Assembly (NCBI GenBank): GCA_913030805.1
Contig: CAJWDL010000001.1
Location: forward strand, 80,239-144,238
Direction: 5' to 3'
Origin: an uncultured Candidatus Pelagibacter sp.
GTDB lineage: Bacteria; Pseudomonadota; Alphaproteobacteria; Pelagibacterales; Pelagibacteraceae
DNA: 64,000 bases
Shown: positions 52,354 to 60,328 of the stretch, one piece after another
Layout of the letters: every line of letters begins with the position of its first letter
Numbering within the stretch: the first letter of the stretch is position 1
Translations under genes and position numbers: made by a program
The notes under the pieces: model-generated
The model's database searches: none
Told to the model about the DNA's origin: nothing
The model's input: the letters and a program-made list of their open reading frames with translations, nothing else

Positions 52354-53730
52354 TTATCTGTTAGATGAAGCAACTGCTCTTTCATCTTTTCGAGCTTGCT
52401 CATTTATATTATAGTCCAGACCAGCCAATTCAACTTCGCGAGGTATACGTAATTTACCTGCGCCATGAAGTATTTTGGCAAGTATCCAACCTGGTATGAA
52501 GCCTAGAATACAGAACATAATAATTGCTCCCGCAATCATTCCCATAGGATTAATCGCTGCATAACCAGCATATCCTGATGAAGGATAACCCCATAGAACG
52601 AAACCGCATATTACAAGTCCAACAACTCCAGCATAACCATGTACCGCAACTGCGCCAACAGCATCGTCAATTTTGAAACGACGTTCAACCCAGTAATGCA
52701 GTTTATATGCACACCATGTACCAACAGCAGCTATTAACAATGCTTGCATCGGATGATACAAATCATTACCCGCTGAAGAAGTGATGATACCAGCTAGTCC
52801 TCCTGAATAAGTCCAGAATGGATCGCCTTTAGAAACCCAGTATCCCATTAGCAATCCTCCAGCCAAAGATAGCAAGAAGTTCATTGTAATGCCACTCAGT
52901 GTCGTTGGTGTTACATAGATATTAGTTGCCGTGAAGAATGTTGTTCCTTCCATTCCATACTCTGGTCCCAAATCAAATATTGGAATATTGCACGCTGCAT
53001 AAAATCCCCAAAAGCCTGTATAAATTAAAAACAATCCAATACAAACTAACCAAGGGTTTCTCGGTCCAATATTTCTCGGCTCTCCACTAGGTGAAAATTT
53101 TCCAATCCGTGGACCCAAAACCGCAAGTACACCTAAGGCAAATCCACCGCAAATCGCATGAATTACACCAGAAGCATATGCATCGTGATAGCCTAGAACT
53201 TTAACCATCCAACCATCGAAATGCCATCCCCAAGCTGCGTCAATTGTCCAGAACACAGAACCAATTGCAATGGCAAGTATACCAAATGCAAAAGTTGTAA
53301 TTCTTTCAATAACTGCTCCTGAGACAATAGAAGCTGCAGTCCAAGAAAATAGTAAGAACGCAGCCCAGAACACTCCCATGATATGATCATTAAGATTAAT
53401 TGCCATTAAAGCATTTGTTGGATTGGCAAGTTCATTTGCACCAAAGCCTCCTCCCAAAATTAAACCAGTACTCTCAGTCATTATTGAAGGAGCAATGCCT
53501 GGTCCAGTTGGAAATGCCCAATAAATCCACCAACCAAAGAAAAACCACGTTATTGTTACCAAAGGTATCAGCAATGTGTTTTTCATCAGAGTATGTTGAT
53601 GGTGTTTGTAACGTGAAGCTCCAACTTCATACATACAGAATCCCACGTGAATTAAAAACATGAGTACTACCGTCATCCAGTAGTAAAATTCCGTAAATAT
53701 GACAGTTAGTGCATCTAATCCGTCAGTCAT
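52354..53730 (-). CDS. amt: Amt-family ammonium/methylammonium transporter
   Basis: A 458-residue protein with about eleven hydrophobic helices. The twin-His pore is indicated by HDAYASGVIHAICGGFALG and DDAVGAVAVHGYAGVVGL, and the Asp eight residues before the first His matches the ligand-site Asp of AmtB. IVSGAVIERITTFAFGIL is the conserved mid-protein segment. A strong purine-rich ribosome site (GGGAGGT) precedes the ATG. Placement inside a methylamine cluster suggests methylammonium as well as ammonium as substrate; this is inference. Confidence 0.9.
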   Translation of the reverse strand: MTDGLDALTVIFTEFYYWMTVVLMFLIHVGFCMYEVGASRYKHHQHTLMKNTLLIPLVTITWFFFGWWIYWAFPTGPGIAPSIMTESTGLILGGGFGANELANPTNALMAINLNDHIMGVFWAAFLLFSWTAASIVSGAVIERITTFAFGILAIAIGSVFWTIDAAWGWHFDGWMVKVLGYHDAYASGVIHAICGGFALGVLAVLGPRIGKFSPSGEPRNIGPRNPWLVCIGLFLIYTGFWGFYAACNIPIFDLGPEYGMEGTTFFTATNIYVTPTTLSGITMNFLLSLAGGLLMGYWVSKGDPFWTYSGGLAGIITSSAGNDLYHPMQALLIAAVGTWCAYKLHYWVERRFKIDDAVGAVAVHGYAGVVGLVICGFVLWGYPSSGYAGYAAINPMGMIAGAIIMFCILGFIPGWILAKILHGAGKLRIPREVELAGLDYNINEQARKDERAVASSNR

Positions 53731-53849
53731 ATTTAACCTCCCTTAATAGAATCAGCGAATATCTTATTAGGCATAACGAGTAGTACAAGAATATAGAATT
53801 GTTGTTTCACAGTACTTTTAAAATCCAATACAACTAATGCTTGTAGACT

Positions 53850-54245
53850 TTAACTTTTTCTGTACGCTTTTTTTAAATCTACCAAAGGATGTCGTGGTGA
53901 CATTTGAAACTTAATTAATAACTCTCGGGCAATCATATCTCTATCTTGCTGACTATTTGGTAGTTTGATTTTTTTTGGAATAGTAACCCAGCCATTTGCA
54001 TTTCTATCAAAAACGGCAGGACGTCCTTCCTCATAACCCATGTGGATATCCTCTAACCAATTCAAGTCGTCCCATCCCATATGCTCAACATATTTTTTAA
54101 GAAACGGCGTAATTTTTTTATAATCAGGCAATAAATTTACATCGTATCGGTAACCAATATGCTGACCGATCATTTTTTCTCTAGCGCTCTCTTTTTCTTT
54201 TGCTTTGGAAACTTTTTTTATTTTTTTATTTTTTTTCTTTGCCAT
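53850..54245 (-). CDS. Uncharacterised 131-aa protein of the methylamine locus
   Basis: Not recognised. It has a very basic N terminus (MAKKKNKKIKKVSKAKEKES), then a soluble domain with YRYDVNLLPDYKKITPFLKK, MGWDDLNWLEDIHMGYEEGR and MSPRHPLVDLKKAYRKS. No cysteines, membrane helices or known motifs are visible. It starts 6 bp downstream of mgsC. Both proteins begin with MAKKKN, so the N termini may be related by recombination or shared constraint. The location suggests a role with N-methylglutamate synthase, as subunit or assembly factor; this is inference. Confidence 0.75.
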   Translation of the reverse strand: MAKKKNKKIKKVSKAKEKESAREKMIGQHIGYRYDVNLLPDYKKITPFLKKYVEHMGWDDLNWLEDIHMGYEEGRPAVFDRNANGWVTIPKKIKLPNSQQDRDMIARELLIKFQMSPRHPLVDLKKAYRKS

Positions 54246-54251
54246 AATTAT

Positions 54252-55613
54252 TCAAATTTTATGATAATCATCAACTCCAACAGTATGATTTGTTCCGCTT
54301 AAAGGAACTTTTGCTAAAGCAGAAGCTTCCATAGTCAATGCGGCCAAATCTTCCGGTTCTAAAGAATGGACATTTGTTTTTCCGCATGCACGTGCTAACA
54401 ATTGTAACTCTAAAGCCATTGAATGAAGATAATTATAAACTCTAAGAGCAGCATCATCTGGATTTAATCTTTTTCTTAATTTTGGATCTTGTGTTGCAAC
54501 TCCAACAGGGCAACGGCCTGTATGACAATGATAACAATATCCAGCCTTAACACCCATTTCCTTTTCAAAATTAGATTCTGGAATTTCTTTATTGCAATTT
54601 AATGCAATCATTGATCCAGTTCCAATTGCAACTGCATCAGCACCTAAGGCTAAACATTTTGCAAGATCAGCCCCATCCCTTACTCCTCCTGCGTAAATCA
54701 AAGTTATATCTCCTGATTTACCAACATCGTCCAATCCCCTGCGTGCTTCACGAATAGCGGCAATGCCTGGAATACCTGTGTTTGCAGCTGCGATATGCGG
54801 ACCTGCTCCCGTGGATCCTTCCATTCCATCTAAATAAATTGAATCTGGACCACATTTTGCAGCCATACGTATGTCATCATAAACTTTCGCAGCACCTAAT
54901 TTTAATTGTATTGGTATCTGATTGTCCGTTAGTTCTCTCAATTCTTGAACTTTTAATGCGAGGTCGTCTGGACCCAGCCAATCAGGATGTCTTGCTGGTG
55001 ATCGTTGATCTATTCCCGAAGGCAAGGAACGCATTTCAGCAACCTGATCAGTTACCTTCTGTCCCATTAGATGACCACCCATTCCAACTTTTTGTCCTTG
55101 TCCGATAAAAACTTCTATTCCGTCTGCTAATTGAGCATGATGCGGATTAAAACCATAACGAGATTGGATACACTGATAGAACCATTTTTCAGAGTAACGT
55201 CTTTCATCGGGTATCATTCCACCTTCTCCAGAACATGTTGCGCTTCCAGCCATTGTTGCTCCTCTAGCTAAAGCCGTTTTTGCTTCATAAGAAAGTGCGC
55301 CAAAGCTCATACCGGTGATATAAACAGGGATATCTAATTCAATAGGATTTTTGCATCTTGGACCAATAATTGTTTTTGTTTCGCATTTTTCTCTATAACC
55401 TTCAATTACAAAACGAGTAAGTGTTCCAGGCAAAAATACCAAATCATCAAAGGTTGGAATTTTTTTCATTAAAGCCATACCACGCATTCGGTAACGGCCC
55501 AGCTGAGCTTTTATATGAATATCGTCTATAACTTCTGGTGTAAAAATTGTGTTTTTTCCTAACAAACTTTTATTTCTTTCCTCAGTTTTTCGATTATTTT
55601 TCTTTTTTGCCAT
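54252..55613 (-). CDS. mgsC: N-methylglutamate synthase FMN subunit, glutamate-synthase-like (MgsC/GlxD)
   Basis: A 453-residue protein matching the FMN/Fe-S central domain of glutamate synthase. VYITGMSFGALSYEAKTALA, CSGEGGMIPDERR, IQLKLGAAKVYDDIRMAAKC and LALGADAVAIGTGSMIALNC follow the GltB alpha/beta barrel. The late GYCYHCHTGRCPVGVATQDP carries the [3Fe-4S] cysteines. In methylotrophic bacteria the three-subunit enzyme transfers methylamine nitrogen from gamma-glutamylmethylamide to a 2-oxo acid. It has a Lys-rich start and lies 3 bp after mgsB. Confidence 0.85.
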   Translation of the reverse strand: MAKKKNNRKTEERNKSLLGKNTIFTPEVIDDIHIKAQLGRYRMRGMALMKKIPTFDDLVFLPGTLTRFVIEGYREKCETKTIIGPRCKNPIELDIPVYITGMSFGALSYEAKTALARGATMAGSATCSGEGGMIPDERRYSEKWFYQCIQSRYGFNPHHAQLADGIEVFIGQGQKVGMGGHLMGQKVTDQVAEMRSLPSGIDQRSPARHPDWLGPDDLALKVQELRELTDNQIPIQLKLGAAKVYDDIRMAAKCGPDSIYLDGMEGSTGAGPHIAAANTGIPGIAAIREARRGLDDVGKSGDITLIYAGGVRDGADLAKCLALGADAVAIGTGSMIALNCNKEIPESNFEKEMGVKAGYCYHCHTGRCPVGVATQDPKLRKRLNPDDAALRVYNYLHSMALELQLLARACGKTNVHSLEPEDLAALTMEASALAKVPLSGTNHTVGVDDYHKI

Positions 55614-55616
55614 AAG

Positions 55617-56468
55617 TTAAATTGCCCCTTTTTTCTCTGTTGGCTCTAATTGGTCATAATTCCAAAGTTTTTTGCCTGCAACAACCTTAGTCACTTTTGA
55701 AACATCAAAATCAGATCCAATTTCAGCAACTTTGAGTTTTCTCCTTAGCCAGTCCATGTCTTGAGGTGTAAGTTTTGATTGAATCGCATCACTACCTAAA
55801 GATTTAATTTTGCCACCAACAAATATGGTGCCATCATACATTGAGTCACCCAAATTAATTCCTGCATCTCCCAAAATAATAATTCTTCCTCTTTGCATCA
55901 TAAAACCGGTAAAAGCACCAGCATCACCGCCAACGATAATTGTGCCACCTTTCATATCAATACCAGTTCTTGCACCAACGCTTCCTTTGCAAATCAAGTC
56001 TCCACCTCGAATGGCTGCGCCGAAACAAGAACCTGCATTCTTTTCTATTAGAACTTTGCCAGCCATCATATTTTCTGCACAGGACCAACCAACTCTTCCT
56101 GTTATTCTTACAACCGGTCCATCAATGCATCCAATACCAAAATATCCAAGAGATCCCTCAAAAATTAAATTTAGCTTATTTAATATTCCTACTCCCAGAC
56201 TGTGCTTTCCTTGAGGGTTTTTGACAACAATAGTTCCATAACCCTCTTGCATAAAAGAATTTATTTTTTCGTTAAGTTTATTACAGGTTAGGTCTTTCGC
56301 ATCGATTTCAGTTCTTTTATTAAAATCAACATCGTAAGCACCATAGTAAAAGAAATTTTCAGCTTCTTCAGGATTAAAAAAAACTTGTTGAGTTCTACCT
56401 TTCAAGACTTCCTTATGAAGTCCCATTGAATGTGCTTTGGAATCTTTTGTCTGTTTTAGATTTGCCAT
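55617..56468 (-). CDS. mgsB: N-methylglutamate synthase beta-helix subunit (MgsB/GlxC, GXGXG repeat)
   Basis: A 283-residue protein resembling the C-terminal right-handed beta-helix domain of glutamate synthase (GltB alpha subunit). It has the expected ladder of repeated glycines (LGYFGIGCIDGPVVRITGRV, NAGSCFGAAIRGGDLICKGS, TGIDMKGGTIIVGGDAGAFT). Its start overlaps the end of mgsA by 13 bp. The domain probably structures the intersubunit channel rather than carrying catalytic residues. Confidence 0.85.
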   Translation of the reverse strand: MANLKQTKDSKAHSMGLHKEVLKGRTQQVFFNPEEAENFFYYGAYDVDFNKRTEIDAKDLTCNKLNEKINSFMQEGYGTIVVKNPQGKHSLGVGILNKLNLIFEGSLGYFGIGCIDGPVVRITGRVGWSCAENMMAGKVLIEKNAGSCFGAAIRGGDLICKGSVGARTGIDMKGGTIIVGGDAGAFTGFMMQRGRIIILGDAGINLGDSMYDGTIFVGGKIKSLGSDAIQSKLTPQDMDWLRRKLKVAEIGSDFDVSKVTKVVAGKKLWNYDQLEPTEKKGAI

Positions 56469-57397
56469 ACTTTGACTTCTCCCTCATAAGGATCATAAGT
56501 ATCAATTTCTTGAGGCAGCAAAGTTCTTATTGCTATTTCTTCGGATCCCAATGCAACTAAGTCATCAGACTCATAAAGCACCATTGGTTTTGCTGCCATG
56601 GTGTCTTTTGTCATACCTAACGAGTCTTTTGTCGCAACTAAATAAGTAAAAACGCCATCTAATTCTTTAAGGGAATCTTTCATACCTTCTTGTAGGGTTC
56701 CACCACTTCTCATTTTTTCTGCTAAATAAACAGCAATAAGTTCCGAGTCACATTCAGACATAAAACGCATTCCTTTATTCTCTAGCGCTCTTCGGTTATT
56801 CCAATAATTTGTTAACTGTCCGTTATGCACCACAGATACATCGCTGAAAGGATAGCCCCAAAATGGATGCGCAGAACGTATATCTACCCCTGATTCAGTA
56901 GCCATTCTTGAGTGACCAATAGCATGTGTGCCTTTTATTTTGTATAACCCATACTGTTTTGAGACAGCATTTGCATCTCCAATATCTTTTACCAATTCTA
57001 AAGTTTTTCCAAGTGATAATATTTCGGTCATTTCTACACTTTCAACTTTTTTTGAAAATTCCATTAGATCTTTGTCATACTTGATAACATATCTAAATGA
57101 ATACGGAGTTAGGCGTTCTTCCTGATATATATCTGCGCCTAAATCTACTATGTGTTTATCTACTTGTTTTTTTCTTGCATCGTAGACTGACTTGTCTTCA
57201 TTAATGGCCGAACTTCCTTCTTTAACATTTTCACCAACTTTAAAACGCATAATATAATCACCCTTACTACCCTCGCCATATAGGGCGTAACCTGTAGAAT
57301 CTGGCCCCCTGTGTTTAAGAGCTTGCAACATATCTTGAAGCTCTTTGCCGATATTAACGGTTTTACCTTTATGGATTAATCCTGCTATTCCACACAT
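56456..57397 (-). CDS. mgsA: N-methylglutamate synthase glutaminase subunit (MgsA/GlxB, class II amidotransferase)
   Basis: A 313-residue Ntn-type amidotransferase. It starts MCGIAGLIHKG, exposing Cys after Met removal as the nucleophile, with ALKHRGPDSTGYALYG and HSRMATESGVDIRSAHPFWG following. VVHNGQLTNYWNNRRALE and CDSELIAVYLAE complete the family pattern. It would act on the gamma-glutamyl amide and pass methylamine (or ammonia) to the FMN subunit. It lies 19 bp after the GS-like gene and overlaps mgsB. Confidence 0.86.
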   Translation of the reverse strand: MCGIAGLIHKGKTVNIGKELQDMLQALKHRGPDSTGYALYGEGSKGDYIMRFKVGENVKEGSSAINEDKSVYDARKKQVDKHIVDLGADIYQEERLTPYSFRYVIKYDKDLMEFSKKVESVEMTEILSLGKTLELVKDIGDANAVSKQYGLYKIKGTHAIGHSRMATESGVDIRSAHPFWGYPFSDVSVVHNGQLTNYWNNRRALENKGMRFMSECDSELIAVYLAEKMRSGGTLQEGMKDSLKELDGVFTYLVATKDSLGMTKDTMAAKPMVLYESDDLVALGSEEIAIRTLLPQEIDTYDPYEGEVKVWQI

Positions 57398-57416
57398 ATA
57401 AATACTTTCTTTCTAA

Positions 57417-58889
57417 TTATGGCAAGCAATCCAAGTAGGTGTCCAAATCCCATTGCGTTGTGGCACCTAAAAACTTCTCCCATTCATCTCTTTTGTACCA
57501 ATGAAAAACTTTGTACATTTCATCTGGAAGAGCAGATTTAATTACATCATCTTCTGATAAGCGGTCTAGCGCCTCTCCAAGACTCAATGGAAGTTTCTTA
57601 ACATCCTTGCCTGCTTTTTGTGCTTCATAAATATTTCTCGATTCAGGTTTTCCTGGATCTAAATTATTTGAAATTCCATCATCGAATGCTTTAAGTAATG
57701 CGGCTCCCATTAAATAAGGATTATGCATCGAATCAACTGAACGATATTCAAATCTTCCAGGGGCCGAAACTCTAAGTCCGCAGGTTCTATTTTGATAACC
57801 CCAGTCAGCATAAACAGGAGCCCAAAAACCAGTGTCCCACAAACGTCTATAAGAATTTACCGTGGACGAACCAATCGCAGTTAATGCGGGTAAATGTTTC
57901 ATTACTCCGCCAATTGCTTTTAATCCAATTTTACCAGGTAATTGCCTATCTTTTGTATCTGGCATAAAAGTGTTTGTTCCTCCAGATAAATATTTGAAAT
58001 TTCCTTCGTGACCAGCTAATTTTTTAAAACCTAATTTATTTAATTTTTCGGATCCACCTTTCCAAAGAGACATGTTTGTGTGACAACCACTAGCAGAAAC
58101 TCCCATAAATGGTTTCGTCATAAAACATGCAATTAAGTTATTTTCTCTAGCTACCTGTCCACAAATTTGCCTGTAAGTTGATAATCTGTCAGCATTTCTC
58201 AATACATCGTCAAAGGTCCAGTTTAATTCTAATTGACCTGGAGCATCTTCATGATCTCCTTGAATCATGTCCAAACCCATAGCGGTTGAGTACTCTATCA
58301 CCTTCATAAAAACAGGCCTTAAAGATTCAAATTGATCTATATGATAACAGAAAGGTTTTGAAAAACCTTTACCGGTTGGTGTACCGTCGTCATTTCTGGT
58401 TAACCACATCATTTCAGGTTCAGTTCCAATTCTTAAATGTAAACCTTTATATTTTTTTTTAAATTCTTCGTGAATAATTCTTAAATTACCTCGACAATCC
58501 GAAGTTAAATGTCCAGCTGGATTTTTTCTTTCTTCTCTATTTCTGAAGCAAGTACAATAAACTCTTCCTACTCTTTTATCCCATGGTATTTGTGCAAATG
58601 TTTCTGGATCTGGAATACCTACTAATTCATGGGCTTCAGGACCATAACCAATATAATTTTTGTGACGGTCAACAAATAAATTGGCTGTTGACCCATAAAC
58701 TAATTGAAATCCTTTTTCTGCTGTTCTTTCCCAATGTGCAGCAGGAATCCCTTTACCAACAATACGTCCTGTGACCGAAATAAATTGAAAATAAATATAA
58801 GTAATTCCTAATTCGTTAATTTTTTCTCTTACTTCCTTTACTAATTTTGCACGTCCTGGAGCATTAACGTGTCTTTCCAAGTCCGTCAT
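57417..58889 (-). CDS. Second glutamine-synthetase-like ligase, methylamine-locus type
   Basis: A 490-residue GS-fold protein, different from the GmaS-like one at 50562. The N-terminal beta-grasp part contains IYFQFISVTGRIVGKGIPAA and VGIPDPETFAQIPW. The catalytic domain shows RIGTEPEMMWL, IQGDHEDAPGQLELNWTFDD, SASGCHTNMSLWKGG, GSSTVNSYRRL and RFEYRSVDSMHNPYL. It sits directly upstream of mgsABC, so it probably makes the gamma-glutamyl amide those subunits use. Whether its amine is methylamine, dimethylamine or ammonia cannot be decided by eye. Confidence 0.82.
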   Translation of the reverse strand: MTDLERHVNAPGRAKLVKEVREKINELGITYIYFQFISVTGRIVGKGIPAAHWERTAEKGFQLVYGSTANLFVDRHKNYIGYGPEAHELVGIPDPETFAQIPWDKRVGRVYCTCFRNREERKNPAGHLTSDCRGNLRIIHEEFKKKYKGLHLRIGTEPEMMWLTRNDDGTPTGKGFSKPFCYHIDQFESLRPVFMKVIEYSTAMGLDMIQGDHEDAPGQLELNWTFDDVLRNADRLSTYRQICGQVARENNLIACFMTKPFMGVSASGCHTNMSLWKGGSEKLNKLGFKKLAGHEGNFKYLSGGTNTFMPDTKDRQLPGKIGLKAIGGVMKHLPALTAIGSSTVNSYRRLWDTGFWAPVYADWGYQNRTCGLRVSAPGRFEYRSVDSMHNPYLMGAALLKAFDDGISNNLDPGKPESRNIYEAQKAGKDVKKLPLSLGEALDRLSEDDVIKSALPDEMYKVFHWYKRDEWEKFLGATTQWDLDTYLDCLP

Positions 58890-58980
58890 AAAGCAAATCC
58901 TCCCTCAAAGATTAATTTCTTGAACTTAACTCAATTAAATAATGAAATATGTTAGCTGAAAAATAATTACTCGTCTAGAT

Positions 58981-60327
58981 TTAGCTCCAAGGGAAAGGGC
59001 TATTAGAAACTGGGTGCAATTCACCTTTCGCGTATCGATTGAATCTGAATGGTTTGAGTAAAGAACTTTTTTGGCCCAAAATCTCATCTGAAACAAGATC
59101 TCCCACCCCTATCATTTTATATCCGTGGTTGGAGTCCGCAATTATATAAACATTTTCGCAAAATTGATCAAATACAGGAAAAGAATCCGGTGTAAAACAA
59201 CCAAGTCCACCTGAAGGACCTTTTTTGTACACTTTAATTTTTCCCCCAAATCTTTTTTGACAATGAGCCAAAGCTGAACACCACATGTGGGCAAACTCAT
59301 CTCCCGTTTGGTGCTCTTCAGAGTCTACTCCATAAGGGTCTACCTTTACATCATCTGCAGGCTTGTTAATTTTATAAGGCGCAGTTCCTCCTTGAACTCC
59401 ATTGAAATTGAAGTCTGGTTTATAATATATACCCCACATTTTGTCGGTTATTAACGATCCATCTACATCCGAAAACAAATGAGCATCACTATCTACATGA
59501 ATAACTGGAGGTATTTTACCATCATCTGTTTTTTGAAAATTTGGGTCAACTCCCAAAACGCCTTCAGTTAGAAACCAATATATCCACATTGGATAATCTT
59601 TGTGTGTTTTACCTTTTTCATCTTTGATTGAAATTTTTTTTGGAAGTTCAAGTTTGTCCCACAAACCTTTAATCCATGGACCAGCAGCTACAATAACTTG
59701 TTCACAATCAATTGTTCCTTTAGAAGTGACGACACCGGTTACAGCCTTACTATTACTGCCTCTTTTAAAACCAGTAACTTGTGTGCCCGTTATGATTCTT
59801 GTTCCAAAACTTTCAGCCTTATTCGCCAAACCATAAATCGAAGCAGTGTTATTAGCATATCCACCTCTTTTTTCATGCAAAACTGAAGTAATTCCTTTAG
59901 CTTGCCAATCATGAAATATATTTTTCATATATTTCATAGAATCTTCTTTTCCTTCAATAAATTCAGATTCATAACCAATAGCCTTTTGTTGTTCATAGAT
60001 ACTGGATATATTTTTTCTCATGCTTTCAGGGCTTATTTGCATATAACCAACTGGATGGTAACTAAAAACTTTTGGATCACTTTCCCAAATTCTTACGCTG
60101 TGCGTCATGAGTTCTCTCATGGCTGGTTGGAAGTAATTGTTTCGAACTACACCGCAGGCAATACCGCTTGCGCCTGATGCAATCCCCCCTTTATCTACAA
60201 CTACAATATCGTTATTAATGTTGTTTCCGTTTTTTTTCTTAAGTTTTTCAGCTAAATGCCAAGCTGTACTTAAACCATGAATTCCAGCTCCGATAATAAC
60301 AAATCTGGCTTTTTTTGGAAATGCCAT
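58981..60327 (-). CDS. FAD-dependent oxidoreductase, SoxB/dimethylglycine-dehydrogenase-like
   Basis: A 448-residue flavoprotein of the DAO family. The FAD motif is RFVIIGAGIHGLSTAWHLAE, followed by GGIASGASGIACGVVRNNYF, VIVAAGPWIKGLWD and the C-terminal NVYIIADSNHGYKMIGVGDL. It resembles sarcosine oxidase beta and N-methyl-amino-acid oxidases. It starts one base after the tdm stop, so it is translated with tdm. N-methylglutamate is a plausible substrate, which would yield glutamate and C1-folate or formaldehyde. The other subunits of a four-part N-methylglutamate dehydrogenase are not in the window. Confidence 0.82.
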   Translation of the reverse strand: MAFPKKARFVIIGAGIHGLSTAWHLAEKLKKKNGNNINNDIVVVDKGGIASGASGIACGVVRNNYFQPAMRELMTHSVRIWESDPKVFSYHPVGYMQISPESMRKNISSIYEQQKAIGYESEFIEGKEDSMKYMKNIFHDWQAKGITSVLHEKRGGYANNTASIYGLANKAESFGTRIITGTQVTGFKRGSNSKAVTGVVTSKGTIDCEQVIVAAGPWIKGLWDKLELPKKISIKDEKGKTHKDYPMWIYWFLTEGVLGVDPNFQKTDDGKIPPVIHVDSDAHLFSDVDGSLITDKMWGIYYKPDFNFNGVQGGTAPYKINKPADDVKVDPYGVDSEEHQTGDEFAHMWCSALAHCQKRFGGKIKVYKKGPSGGLGCFTPDSFPVFDQFCENVYIIADSNHGYKMIGVGDLVSDEILGQKSSLLKPFRFNRYAKGELHPVSNSPFPWS

Positions 60328-60328
60328 T

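Noticed and set aside
55810-56224. Two long plus-strand ORFs (134 and 94 aa) opposite mgsB
   Set aside because: Antisense shadows of the glycine-rich beta-helix gene; rich in Pro and Ile as expected from reversed codons, with no own ribosome site or neighbours.
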